Assembly: GCA_016722445.1 (NCBI GenBank)
Contig: JADKIZ010000005.1
Span: 124,001 to 188,000, forward strand
DNA length: 64,000 nucleotides
DNA from: Flavobacteriales bacterium
GTDB lineage: Bacteria > Bacteroidota > Bacteroidia > Flavobacteriales_D > Sanyastnellaceae
Direction of reading: 5' to 3'
Shown here: positions 35,747 through 45,243 of the stretch, piece by piece
Layout of the letters: every line of letters begins with the position of its first letter
How positions within the stretch are numbered: the first letter of the stretch is position 1
Notes under the pieces: model-generated
Told to the model about the DNA's origin: nothing
The model's input: the letters and a program-made list of their open reading frames with translations, nothing else
Databases searched by the model: none
Translations under genes and position numbers: made by a program

Positions 35747-37786
35747 ATGGCAATGATTGAAAAAATCAGAAGGCAGAGTTGGCTCCTTCTGACCATGGTA
35801 GGAATTGGTTTGTTGTCGTTCCTCGTTCCTTATGACGCAGTAATGTCGATGTTTGGCGGTGGTAATAATACCATCGGCGAAATTGATGGGCACTCCATCA
35901 GCGCTCAGGAATGGCAAAAAGCCCTTCAAGATCGTGAACCTCTGTTCCAATATCAGGGTAACCAAACCAACCTTTCCAATGACACTTGGAATCAACTGAC
36001 CGAAAACTTCATTTACAATGATGAATATGAAGCTGCAGGTCTTCAGGTGACCAACGAAGAATACGACGAAATTCTTTTCGGCGAAGTGCTTTCTCCTTAC
36101 GTACTTCAAACCATTTATGGTGGTCAAGATTCTGCTTCTTTCAAAGAGCAAGTGAGAAAATCTTTTGATTCCATGGATCCTTCTGAAGCTGCAAACTGGA
36201 AGAAGCTGATTACACAGAAACGCATGAAAGAAAAATACGATGCCATGCTCAAGAAAGGCGTCTATGCGAACAAAATCGATGCTAAATGGGCGTTCAAAGA
36301 AATGTCTGATAAAGTTTCCATCGATTACGTCGTAAAAACTTTCGCAGAAATTCCTGACAGCACCATTACTTGGTCTGAAAGCGATATTCGTGCTTATTAC
36401 AATAAACACAAAAACGACCGCGAATACAAACAGGAAACAAGTCGTACTGTAGAATTCATCAACTTCCCGGTGAAGGCATCTGTCAATGACAGTACTACAA
36501 TTCTGCAAGCGTTGACCGCAATGAAAGAAGACTTCTTGAAAGCTACCAACGACTCTTCATTCGCGACAACCAATTCAGGAGTTCCTTCTGCAGCTTATAC
36601 AAATTATATCGAAGGTTCAATTCCTGAATTTGAAGCACAAATCAAATCAGATTCAGTGGGCCGTGTTATCGGTCCAGTGCTGGTTGGCAATGCATATAAA
36701 CTGATCAAAATTTCAAAACGTGGTCTTGACAATCAGGTTGAAGCACGCCATATCCTCCGCAAAGACAAAGCAACAGGTAAAGCCATGCTTGATTCTTTGA
36801 AAACAGTCATTGCGAAGAATAAGAACTTCGAAGAAATGGCCAAACAATACAGTGAAGATCCAGGTAGTGGCGCAAATGGCGGTGGTCTCGGCAAATTTGG
36901 TCGTGGCGCTATGGTGAAACCATTTGAAGAAGCTTGTTTCAACGGTGCAGTTGGTTCTTTGCAGATTGTTGAAAGTGATTTTGGATGGCACCTCATCGAA
37001 GTGCTCGGAAAAAATTTCCCTTATACCAAGGTTGCTGAAGTTCAGAAAGTGCTTGAACCAAGCGCTGCTACTGTGAAGTCAGCTTACGCCATGGCTAAAG
37101 AATTCACCATCAATTATGCTGACACTGCTTCTTTCAGAAATGCAGCAGATACACTCAACGGTGGCACTCGCGTAACAGTTGCCAAAAACATCAAACCAAA
37201 TGCAACCAGTGTTTCTGGTTTGCCTGAAGCTTCAGAATTGGTTTCTTGGGCATATAGCGCCGAACTTGGTGAAGTATCTCAACCAATGATGGCTCAGAAT
37301 CAATACGTCATTGCTGCACTTACTGAAATTCGTGAAAAAGGTGTTCCGACACTTGAAAACGTTTACGATAAGATGAAAGAAGAAGTGATCAAGGAGAAGA
37401 AAGCCGAGAAACTCGTTGAAGAAATGAAGGGCAATGAAGCACTTCAAGATCTTGCAACCAGAATCGGTACTACAGTGAAGAAGGGAGAAAACATCACTTT
37501 CAGATCTGGTAGCATCCCTGGATCAGGTGTAAGCGTTGCCGAAAACGTTATCATTGGTGCATGTTTGGGTCTGAAAACAGGTACAGTGTCTTTGCCAATC
37601 GTTGGTAAGGGTGGTGTATACGTAATTCAGCGCTCAGCGGATATTGTGCCAGGTACTTCTGCAGACAACTACTTATCTGATCAGGATCGCACATTGAAAA
37701 ACTGGCAGCAACGCGCAGCATCTGGAGTGTTCAATTCATTCCGCGAAGCAGCTAACATTGAAGACAATCGTTTTGACAGACGTTAA
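35747..37786 (+). CDS. PpiD-like membrane-anchored peptidyl-prolyl isomerase
   Basis: A 679-residue periplasmic foldase: one N-terminal membrane anchor (SWLLLTMVGIGLLSFLV), a SurA/PpiD-type chaperone region (GEIDGHSISAQEWQKAL), and a parvulin domain at about 345-450 (EARHILRKDK, MAKQYSEDPGSGANGGGLG, PFEEACF, SDFGWHLIEVLG). A second, degenerate parvulin-like part seems to follow. It probably helps fold exported outer-membrane proteins, many of which are encoded nearby. A strong terminator follows immediately. Confidence 0.9.
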   Translation: MAMIEKIRRQSWLLLTMVGIGLLSFLVPYDAVMSMFGGGNNTIGEIDGHSISAQEWQKALQDREPLFQYQGNQTNLSNDTWNQLTENFIYNDEYEAAGLQVTNEEYDEILFGEVLSPYVLQTIYGGQDSASFKEQVRKSFDSMDPSEAANWKKLITQKRMKEKYDAMLKKGVYANKIDAKWAFKEMSDKVSIDYVVKTFAEIPDSTITWSESDIRAYYNKHKNDREYKQETSRTVEFINFPVKASVNDSTTILQALTAMKEDFLKATNDSSFATTNSGVPSAAYTNYIEGSIPEFEAQIKSDSVGRVIGPVLVGNAYKLIKISKRGLDNQVEARHILRKDKATGKAMLDSLKTVIAKNKNFEEMAKQYSEDPGSGANGGGLGKFGRGAMVKPFEEACFNGAVGSLQIVESDFGWHLIEVLGKNFPYTKVAEVQKVLEPSAATVKSAYAMAKEFTINYADTASFRNAADTLNGGTRVTVAKNIKPNATSVSGLPEASELVSWAYSAELGEVSQPMMAQNQYVIAALTEIREKGVPTLENVYDKMKEEVIKEKKAEKLVEEMKGNEALQDLATRIGTTVKKGENITFRSGSIPGSGVSVAENVIIGACLGLKTGTVSLPIVGKGGVYVIQRSADIVPGTSADNYLSDQDRTLKNWQQRAASGVFNSFREAANIEDNRFDRR

Positions 37787-37807
37787 TAATTCAATACTCA
37801 AAAAATC

Positions 37808-37835
37808 AAAGGGCTGCGAAATGCAGCCCTTTTTA
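37808..37835 (+). terminator. Terminator after the PpiD-like gene
   Basis: AAAGGGCTGC, loop GAAAT, GCAGCCCTTT and a T-run ending at about 37834. Confidence 0.9.
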
Positions 37836-37849
37836 TTTCACTCACGCAC

Positions 37850-37857
37850 TAATTTCG
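37850..37857 (+). promoter_or_regulatory. Candidate -7 element for lysS
   Basis: TAATTTCG, ending 4 nt before the lysS ATG and 15 nt after the upstream terminator. The T-run of the terminator would serve as the -33 region. Implies a leaderless mRNA. Confidence 0.4.
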
Positions 37858-37861
37858 CAAC

Positions 37862-39571
37862 ATGATTCAGAACCTATCACCTGAAGAAATTGTAAGAAGG
37901 GAGTCACTCGATAAACTCCGTCAAAAGGGCATAGATCCATTTCCTGCCGCAGAATTTATTGTAACCTCAAACGCAGCTGCAATACTCGGCAACTATGAAG
38001 AAGGAAAAGAAGTAATTATTGTTGGTCGCTTGCTCAATATCCGCGATATGGGCAAGGCATCATTTGCTCATATCCAAGACTCAACCGGAAAAATTCAAGT
38101 CTATATCAATATCGACTCCATTTGCCCTGGTGAAGACAAATCATTTTATAAAGAAGTGGTAAAGCACTTGCTTCACTTCGGAGATTTCGTCGGTATCACC
38201 GGTAAACTCTTCACTACACGCATGGGCGAAATTTCTGTTCATGCTGATGCTTTAGTCCTGCTGGCCAAATCAGTGAAACCACTTCCAGTTGTCAAAACCG
38301 ACAAGGATGGTCAAATACACGATGCATTCACTGACCCTGAATTGCGTTACCGCATGCGTTATGTGGATCTTGTGGTGAATGAAAAAGTGCGCGAAACCTT
38401 TGTCACAAGAACAAAAATCGTCAATGCCATGCGTGAATTTTTCAACGCAAAAGGCTATCTAGAAGTGGACACTCCTGTGCTGCAACCAATACCTGGAGGA
38501 GCAACCGCTAGACCATTTACAACACATCACAACGCATTGGACGTGCCCATGTACTTGCGCATTGCCAATGAACTTTACTTGAAAAGACTTATCGTTGGTG
38601 GATTCGATGGGGTATATGAATTTAGCCGCAACTTCAGAAATGAAGGAATGGATCGGACGCATAATCCGGAATTCACCGTCATGGAAATATATGTGGCCTA
38701 CAAAGATTACCTATGGATGATGGACTTCACAGAAGAAATGCTTCGTCATGTTTGTACCAAAGCGCTTGGTACCACTTCTGTCAACTTTGGTGAAAAAACA
38801 ATTGATTTCGGTAAACCTTTTGAACGGGTTTCTATGACCGAAGCCATTCTGAGATACACTGGTTTTGATATCACCGGAAAAAATGAAACAGAACTATCAG
38901 CGTTCTGCAAGAGCATCGGCATCGAAGTGAATGAATCAATGGGTAAGGGAAAACTCATCGATGAGATTTTCGGTGCAAAATGTGAAGGGAATTTTATTCA
39001 ACCAACATTCATCACAGACTATCCTGTAGAAATGTCGCCGCTTTGCAAACGTCATAGGTCGAATCCTGAACTCACAGAAAGATTCGAACTCATGATCAAT
39101 GGCAAAGAAGTAGCCAATGCATACAGTGAGCTGAATGACCCTATTGACCAGCGCGCAAGATTTGAAGAACAATTGAAACTTCAACAAAGAGGTGACGATG
39201 AAGCAATGTTCATCGATCAGGATTTCCTTCGTGCACTCGAATATGGAATGCCACCAACTTCAGGAATGGGAATAGGAGTTGACCGATTGGTCATGTTCCT
39301 TACCAATAACGAAGCAATACAGGAAGTTCTGTTTTTCCCTCAAATGCGCCCTGAAAAATTTGAAACAGGTCCGGACACCGGAGATTTCATTGCCATCGGA
39401 ATTCCAGAAATCTGGGCAGAACACGTCATTCGGGCAGGTTATGATACCCTTGAAAAATTAAAAAGCGCGAAACCAACAGCTATTCACCAAACCCTGAACG
39501 GCTATCGCAAAAAAAACAAACTAGAAATTCCCGCTGTACAACTCGAAGATGTGCAGATGTGGGTGAGTTGA
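37862..39571 (+). CDS. lysS: Lysyl-tRNA synthetase, class II
   Basis: LysRS charges tRNA-Lys. It has an N-terminal OB-fold (GRLLNIRDMGKASFAHIQD), motif 2 (EFSRNFRNEGMDRTHNPEFT) and motif 3 (GMGIGVDRLVMFL). The 569 residues exceed the usual about 500 because of a C-terminal extension of about 60 residues after QMRPEKF (EIWAEHVIRAGYDTLEKLKSAKP...), which I recall as common in Bacteroidota LysRS. ATG at 37862 lies 4 nt after a promoter-like octamer, and a terminator follows. Confidence 0.96.
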   Translation: MIQNLSPEEIVRRESLDKLRQKGIDPFPAAEFIVTSNAAAILGNYEEGKEVIIVGRLLNIRDMGKASFAHIQDSTGKIQVYINIDSICPGEDKSFYKEVVKHLLHFGDFVGITGKLFTTRMGEISVHADALVLLAKSVKPLPVVKTDKDGQIHDAFTDPELRYRMRYVDLVVNEKVRETFVTRTKIVNAMREFFNAKGYLEVDTPVLQPIPGGATARPFTTHHNALDVPMYLRIANELYLKRLIVGGFDGVYEFSRNFRNEGMDRTHNPEFTVMEIYVAYKDYLWMMDFTEEMLRHVCTKALGTTSVNFGEKTIDFGKPFERVSMTEAILRYTGFDITGKNETELSAFCKSIGIEVNESMGKGKLIDEIFGAKCEGNFIQPTFITDYPVEMSPLCKRHRSNPELTERFELMINGKEVANAYSELNDPIDQRARFEEQLKLQQRGDDEAMFIDQDFLRALEYGMPPTSGMGIGVDRLVMFLTNNEAIQEVLFFPQMRPEKFETGPDTGDFIAIGIPEIWAEHVIRAGYDTLEKLKSAKPTAIHQTLNGYRKKNKLEIPAVQLEDVQMWVS

Positions 39572-39610
39572 TACTGTTCACATTACTCTACAATTTTTCG
39601 TGTATAAATG

Positions 39611-39646
39611 ACTCCATGTCTGTTCCGGACATGGAGTTTACTTTTT
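39611..39646 (+). terminator. Terminator after lysS
   Basis: ACTCCATGTC, loop of 7, GACATGGAGT followed by TTACTTTTTC. Confidence 0.8.
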
Positions 39647-39677
39647 CATCTTTGACCTAGATTTAATTCGAAAGGCT

Positions 39678-40670
39678 ATGAACAAAAACATCGTTCTTAT
39701 TGCAGTGGCTACAATCATGATCCTTCAATCATGCGTCCCACAGCGTAAATATGCAGAAATGCAAACAGGTAAGGTTGCAGCTGAACAGGAAAATGAAGAA
39801 CTGAGAAAAGCTAAAGAACAGCTTGAGGCACAGAATAAGGAATTGCTCACTACAAAGGAAACCCAAGCCAAGTCAATTGTTGAGCTAAGCACAGACACTG
39901 CTGATCTGGGTAAAGAATATCGCCAACTCCGCATGCAGTATGATAAAATCAATGAACTCAATGACATTCTTTCGAAGAAAAGCAATGAGCTTCTCAGCCA
40001 GGCCACTGGGGAAAACAAAAAGCTGGTAGACGAACTGAACAAAACACAAGAAGCACTTCAGAAGAAAGAAGACATGCTCAAGGGTTTGGAAAAAAACCTG
40101 AATGAAAAACAAGCAGCCATTGATCTCGCAAACAAAGAACTTGAAGAAAAGCAGAAACGAGTGGACGACATGGAAAAGCTATTGGCTGAACAACAGGCCG
40201 CCAGCGAAGCATTGAAAACAAAAGTGCAAAATGCCCTTCTTGGTTTTAAAGACAAAGGCCTTACAGTAACAGAAAAAGACGGTAAAGTGTATGTGAGTAT
40301 GGAGGCAAAACTTCTTTTCGCCACAGGTTCAACAGCAGTGGATCCAAATGGTAAAAAGGCACTGATTGATCTTGCAAAAGCCATCGAAAATGAAGCCGAT
40401 ATGGAAATCATTGTTGAAGGACACACCGATACGGATAAACTCGCTTCATCGTCTTATCCAAAGGACAATTGGGATCTCAGTGTTCTGAGAGCAACAGAAG
40501 TAGTTAAAATATTACTCGCCAATTCAACTGTCAAACCGCAAGTTTTGAGTGCTTCAGGCAGAAGTGAATTCCACCCAGTAGATACAAATGATAAATCCAA
40601 GAACAGAAGGATCGAAATTATTCTTCAACCTAAATTGGATGAATTGTATAAATTGATCGAAGGAAACTAA
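39678..40670 (+). CDS. OmpA-family lipoprotein with coiled coil
   Basis: A 330-residue lipoprotein: signal with lipobox ILQSC (Cys 19), a long coiled coil at about 25-185 (repeated Glu, Lys and Gln-rich heptads), then an OmpA/MotB peptidoglycan-binding domain at about 195-320 (LLFATGSTAVDPNGKKAL, VEGHTDTD, NWDLSVLRATEV, NRRIEIIL). It likely tethers the outer membrane to the cell wall. It stands alone between the lysS terminator and a shared terminator with the convergent type B cargo gene. Confidence 0.92.
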   Translation: MNKNIVLIAVATIMILQSCVPQRKYAEMQTGKVAAEQENEELRKAKEQLEAQNKELLTTKETQAKSIVELSTDTADLGKEYRQLRMQYDKINELNDILSKKSNELLSQATGENKKLVDELNKTQEALQKKEDMLKGLEKNLNEKQAAIDLANKELEEKQKRVDDMEKLLAEQQAASEALKTKVQNALLGFKDKGLTVTEKDGKVYVSMEAKLLFATGSTAVDPNGKKALIDLAKAIENEADMEIIVEGHTDTDKLASSSYPKDNWDLSVLRATEVVKILLANSTVKPQVLSASGRSEFHPVDTNDKSKNRRIEIILQPKLDELYKLIEGN

Positions 40671-40688
40671 TCCACGGAAAATATTTGA

Positions 40689-40715
40689 GGGGTCGAAATC
40701 GACCCCTTTTTTTTT
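40689..40715. terminator. Terminator between the OmpA gene and the IgGFc-like gene
   Basis: GGGGTCG, loop AAAT, CGACCCC, then nine T. Strong for the plus-strand gene; it lies just past the stop codon of the minus-strand gene. Confidence 0.88.
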
Positions 40716-40718
40716 GAA

Positions 40719-43700
40719 TCAACGGAGCACCGTTACACTTCCTTTCATCCGGATATCTTCTGAAACAAGACCATTATCCTGATGCGTATTGTAAATGATG
40801 ACATATGAATATACGCCCGGCTCCACGAAATATTCTCCACTACGACATTGACCTATCCACGGAGTGTCGATATCATTTGTTTCGAAAATAATGCTACCCC
40901 AACGGTCATAAATACGAAGTTCATACTTGTTCAATCTCGTACCTTCTGGTTTCCAAACATCATTCACCCCATCACCATCTGGAGAAAACGCATTCGGAAC
41001 AAATAGATAGGAAGGACAATCTTCTTCAATGGTAATATCAAAAATGCTTTCGCAATGCTGAGCTGTGGTTACAACCACAAAATAATCTCCTGATTCTTTT
41101 AATATAAGTTTCTGATCCTGACTACCATCACTCCACAAATAACTGCTTCCCACATTGTGTGCATCAAGAACCAACTCAGGTTCAAAATCGAAACAATGTT
41201 CCTTTTCATCTGCAAATGGTTTTACTGGCAGTGGATTCACCGCAACTGTAATTTCATCCGTTGATTGGCAGAAACCGTTGTCAACAACCACTGAAAACAC
41301 TCCAGACTCAGTAACGGTGATATCAGGTGTGGTAGAACCATTGCTCCATTGATGGATAGCCCCTGGATTATTGCCATGCAAAATCAATGTCTGACCTTCA
41401 CAAAATGCAGTGTCTGAACCAAGATCAATCACCGGATAAGTAAAACCAGTAATGATTATTTCATCCTCAGAGAAACAGCCATCAGGACTAGTCACCTCGA
41501 CATGATAAATCCCAGGTTCAGTAATTTGAAGTGATGAAACAGTAGCTCCTGTATTCCAAAGAATATCGTATGTCTCAGGCCATCCGGTTTCAAGAGTCAT
41601 GACATCGCCTTCACACAATCCAGTATCTTCTCCGAGATCCGTTGTTTCATCTTCTTCGGTAACAACAATTTCCGCAGAAGCGCTGCATCCTGTTGTTGAC
41701 GTCGCAGTTACGGTGAGTATTCCTGTCTGAATACCTGATAAGGTGGTGCCTGCAACGTTAGGATCACTCACCATAATAGCTGGTACCCATGTCCAATTCA
41801 ATTCCCCAACATAATCAGACGTGGCGTTCACTGCGGTTCCACCTACAACACATGCGCTTACTTCTGGAGGCACTACTGTTACAATAAATGCAGGGGTCAC
41901 ATCGATCCAGATACTCTCAGAAATAGTACACCCACTATTATCATCTGTTACCACACATGTATACTCAGTACTGCTTGTCGGAGCAGCTGTCGCATTACCA
42001 CCATTCAAATCGGTAAGGCCAGTCAAAGGAGACCAATCAAAATTTAAACCACCAGGATTGCCCGATAGCGCTGCATATAACGTTGTATTAGTCCCTTCAC
42101 AAATGGAATCATCGTCTGCTGTGACGGTTAAATCAAGCAATGCACTCACAACAATAGCAACATCTCCTGAAGCAGTACAGCCTTCTTCTGAAGTGACATC
42201 TACATGATAAGTGATAGATGACTGCGGACTAACCTGTGGGTTCGCAGAATAAATTCCTGTTATGTTTTGTTGCGGTGACCAAACGTAATCGTATTGACCC
42301 GCATCGGATGGTTCGGCAGATAATGTTACTCCCTGCACATCACATAGCGTTAAGTCATCAGTCATATCCAATGTAAATGGAAGTCCAACTTCTACTTCCA
42401 CAGAATCACGGTATGTACATCCAAAACCAGCATCATTCAATTCAACAACATAAATTGTGGTGCTTGCAGGACTTGCAACAGGATTCATCGATTGAGCATT
42501 ATCCAATGTTGATGCTGGTGTCCAATTCACTGTATATGCATTGCTATTGTTTACACCAACATACATATTGTCCAATACCCAATTGTCTTGATTGGCCATG
42601 TATGAGCCAGTTTGACGCCAGCGAAATCTGGTAGAAGAAGACATCGCTGTTGCTGGAATTTCCACTGAGATCTGAACAAAATCAGGATATGCAGATTCGT
42701 TGTAGGTGGTGATATTCGTCCAAGCACCGTTATTTACTGAGTAAGCCAGCACCACATTATCTCCCACTTCAGCATCATCACATGGGAATGTTCCATCAGC
42801 AATTTTCAGTGAAAAATGAATGGTACCACCGCTTGTCACATCCATCGGAACAGTAACTGCATGTCGCGGATAAACACCATTGAAGTAAAGACCATTTCCC
42901 TCTTCTGCGCCACAGACTTGATCGGCATCTCCTCCCAAAATTTCTTCCCAATCACCCCATGAAATTTGTGGTTCAAAATCTTCAAACCAAGTTTTGGTTT
43001 CAAACTCAACAGACAAATCCGTTTGCTCACCATTACATATTGATACTGTAGAAGGTTCCGCATTGAAGTTTACAATGCCTCCATCACCCACTGTTACAGT
43101 CACATCTGATTCTGAAACAGAACATCCACCAGGCGTAGAAACCACCAAATGATAACTGGTCGTGTGGTCAGGACGTACGACAGGATTCGAGATTTCCCAT
43201 GTACCATCACCTGATGTTTCAGTCCATTGATATTGGTAGAAAGTCTCACTTCCGTTTACTTCAACATTCAATTGAACGTCTTGATGCTGGCAGATACTGA
43301 TATTGCCGGGAAACACATCCAACGAAAGTGGATCAGGAGATTCTACGCTGTAGTAAAAAGTTTCAGGACAACCTGAAAGTACTTCTATGCAATTCACACC
43401 ATACACCGCATTCTCAACAGGTGAAATTGGAACAAAAGTGTTGTTGTTGCTCAAAATAGTATTTTCATCGGATGTGTTGAACCACTCCGGTGTGTTGTAT
43501 GCAACCCCAAGAACAAGTGCATTGCTGTTGTTAGAACAAATGACCTCTTCAAATTCCGGAATCACTTTTTCGAAGTATGAACCTACAGAAAAAGCATAAC
43601 TTTCATTCGGACCATTGCCGTAAACATAAGCATTGAATCCAGCTGGTCCACCCACGATGGTATGACTTCCAGCAGAGACTTCAATGGCACACCACACAAA

Positions 43701-44900
43701 TTCAGTGCACGAAGGAAAAGAATGATACTCAGCATTTGGTATGGCATTCCCATCCAAAGTCAACTGTGAAATTTCTGTTGAATGCAGAATGATATTCAAA
43801 TAGTGTGAGGTTATGACCGTTGACTCCGCAGTTGAAAATGTAATTTCATCCATGGTGTTTTCCTTGTCATCCAAAATCACCATAGAAGGATCACCATTGC
43901 CACCGCATGCAATACCTTCCATAAATTCTATCACGGAAATAGGCTTATTGGCCACAACACAATGTGCTGTAGTTTCATGATTAAATTCTACAAACTGACC
44001 AGCATTGAGGTTGACAGCAGAAACACCATCAATATTGACCACTGTGCCATTTTCAGAAGCAAGTATGCGATAGGTATACTTTGGTTCAGTTACTGGCCAT
44101 TCGGTGCTTAATTCAAATACCCATGGTGCTACAAAATATTCTTTTCCCCAATGCTTCACCGGGAAATTTTGCTCAAATAAATGGTCACAGGCAAAGCAAT
44201 CAGATGGAACCGTGCTGCAACCAGCTCCACTAAATACTGCGAAAGGTCTGCAGCTTCCACTGTTTGCCGCAGAACGTATCATGGTTCCTGTTAAGTCACC
44301 GTTAGACATCGCCTTGAGTTGATAGCTCTGACCCATTTGAAGATCAACAGTGAAGGTTGAACCGGCAGAATTACCAGAAACGGTATTTACCGATGGGGTA
44401 ATTTCAATGGTGGTGTTATCAGCAGATGCAACAATCACGCACTCAGATTCATGGTCTGTCGTTCCTGAATATGCCGATATCATGTATTCTATTCCCAGTA
44501 CTTCAACAGGTAAAATCTTTGTTGCATCGCTGGTGTTGGTTTCAAAACTCAATGCATAAACGGAAACAGGTTGATCAGTCGTGATATGAATTCCTTTCTC
44601 CTCCACTACACCACTGCTCAACATCTCTGCGATGTTATTGGGAATATCCACTGAGGTAGTCACTCCTGGAGTAACTACAAAAGATTGTGACCAAGATTGG
44701 CCAGGTATTTCCACCACACCAGAAGAAAAATCAGAAGAGGAAATGTAAAGCGATAAAGATTCTGATGAATTGGCTTCATTGTTCTTCATAAAAGCCATCC
44801 AAAAATCTGTGCCCCTTGTAGACACGGAAGATTGAGCCGGGAGAAATGTCCCAATACAAGATGCCAAAAGGCATAACGCTGCAATCCGGAGAATACGCAT
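40719..44900 (-). CDS. IgGFc-binding-like surface protein with reelin-like unit and T9SS type B sorting domain
   Basis: A 1393-residue secreted protein. Signal peptide 1-22 (LCLLASCIGTFLPAQ). The N-terminal third begins STRGTDFWMAFMKN and carries GIHITTDQPVSVYAL and FVEFNHETTAHCVVANKPISV, matching the IgGFc-binding N-terminal domain. Several Ig/PKD-like units follow. At roughly 640-790 a segment resembles a reelin subrepeat (SWGDWEEILGG, VCGAEEGNGLYFNG, then VVLAYSVNNGAWTNI). The last about 90 residues (FVPNAFSPDGDGVNDVW, YELRIYDRWGS, YSYVIIY) form a type B T9SS sorting domain. Probably an adhesin. No PorP/SprF gene is adjacent. Confidence 0.92.
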   Translation of the reverse strand: MRILRIAALCLLASCIGTFLPAQSSVSTRGTDFWMAFMKNNEANSSESLSLYISSSDFSSGVVEIPGQSWSQSFVVTPGVTTSVDIPNNIAEMLSSGVVEEKGIHITTDQPVSVYALSFETNTSDATKILPVEVLGIEYMISAYSGTTDHESECVIVASADNTTIEITPSVNTVSGNSAGSTFTVDLQMGQSYQLKAMSNGDLTGTMIRSAANSGSCRPFAVFSGAGCSTVPSDCFACDHLFEQNFPVKHWGKEYFVAPWVFELSTEWPVTEPKYTYRILASENGTVVNIDGVSAVNLNAGQFVEFNHETTAHCVVANKPISVIEFMEGIACGGNGDPSMVILDDKENTMDEITFSTAESTVITSHYLNIILHSTEISQLTLDGNAIPNAEYHSFPSCTEFVWCAIEVSAGSHTIVGGPAGFNAYVYGNGPNESYAFSVGSYFEKVIPEFEEVICSNNSNALVLGVAYNTPEWFNTSDENTILSNNNTFVPISPVENAVYGVNCIEVLSGCPETFYYSVESPDPLSLDVFPGNISICQHQDVQLNVEVNGSETFYQYQWTETSGDGTWEISNPVVRPDHTTSYHLVVSTPGGCSVSESDVTVTVGDGGIVNFNAEPSTVSICNGEQTDLSVEFETKTWFEDFEPQISWGDWEEILGGDADQVCGAEEGNGLYFNGVYPRHAVTVPMDVTSGGTIHFSLKIADGTFPCDDAEVGDNVVLAYSVNNGAWTNITTYNESAYPDFVQISVEIPATAMSSSTRFRWRQTGSYMANQDNWVLDNMYVGVNNSNAYTVNWTPASTLDNAQSMNPVASPASTTIYVVELNDAGFGCTYRDSVEVEVGLPFTLDMTDDLTLCDVQGVTLSAEPSDAGQYDYVWSPQQNITGIYSANPQVSPQSSITYHVDVTSEEGCTASGDVAIVVSALLDLTVTADDDSICEGTNTTLYAALSGNPGGLNFDWSPLTGLTDLNGGNATAAPTSSTEYTCVVTDDNSGCTISESIWIDVTPAFIVTVVPPEVSACVVGGTAVNATSDYVGELNWTWVPAIMVSDPNVAGTTLSGIQTGILTVTATSTTGCSASAEIVVTEEDETTDLGEDTGLCEGDVMTLETGWPETYDILWNTGATVSSLQITEPGIYHVEVTSPDGCFSEDEIIITGFTYPVIDLGSDTAFCEGQTLILHGNNPGAIHQWSNGSTTPDITVTESGVFSVVVDNGFCQSTDEITVAVNPLPVKPFADEKEHCFDFEPELVLDAHNVGSSYLWSDGSQDQKLILKESGDYFVVVTTAQHCESIFDITIEEDCPSYLFVPNAFSPDGDGVNDVWKPEGTRLNKYELRIYDRWGSIIFETNDIDTPWIGQCRSGEYFVEPGVYSYVIIYNTHQDNGLVSEDIRMKGSVTVLR

Positions 44901-45243
44901 CAGAAGATTCGTTTAAAGTAAGTCAGTTAGGACAACAAATATAATCAAAAGTTTTAAACAATTTACACTTTAGTCTAATTTATTTTGCGTTTCGCCGATG
45001 TTTTTTTGTCATTCATCGCAACTTACATTATAACTAACTAAAATACAATTGATTACTTCGACAATCCCAATCGACCTCAATCCGAGGTAAACCCTCTCAT
45101 TCTATTGGACTTCCACCAGTTCCAAGTAGTTGCGTCTGGCCATGAATGCATTCAGCACAGAAAATCACCCTATCGGACGATAAACTAAAATTGTTATGGT
45201 GATCGTATGAAAGGACCTTTACACCGACCCTTAGCTTAGCGAA
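44901..45243. other. Intergenic region between divergent type B cargo and kinase genes
   Basis: 343 nt without a gene. It contains a minus-strand promoter-like TATATTTG (44943-44936, listed separately), AT-rich DNA up to about 45060 and a small inverted repeat ACCTC-aatcc-GAGGT at 45074-45088. No clear promoter for the kinase gene could be recognised. Confidence 0.5.
44936..44943 (-). promoter_or_regulatory. Candidate -7 element for the IgGFc-like gene
   Basis: TATATTTG matches TAnnTTTG; a TTG lies 15 nt upstream within AT-rich DNA. It sits 35 nt before the ATG at 44900. Confidence 0.45.

Noticed and set aside
35690..36508. Long minus-strand open frame (272 codons) opposite the PpiD-like gene
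   Set aside because: It lies entirely antisense to a well-supported gene, has no recognisable domain, and results from codon bias of the real gene.
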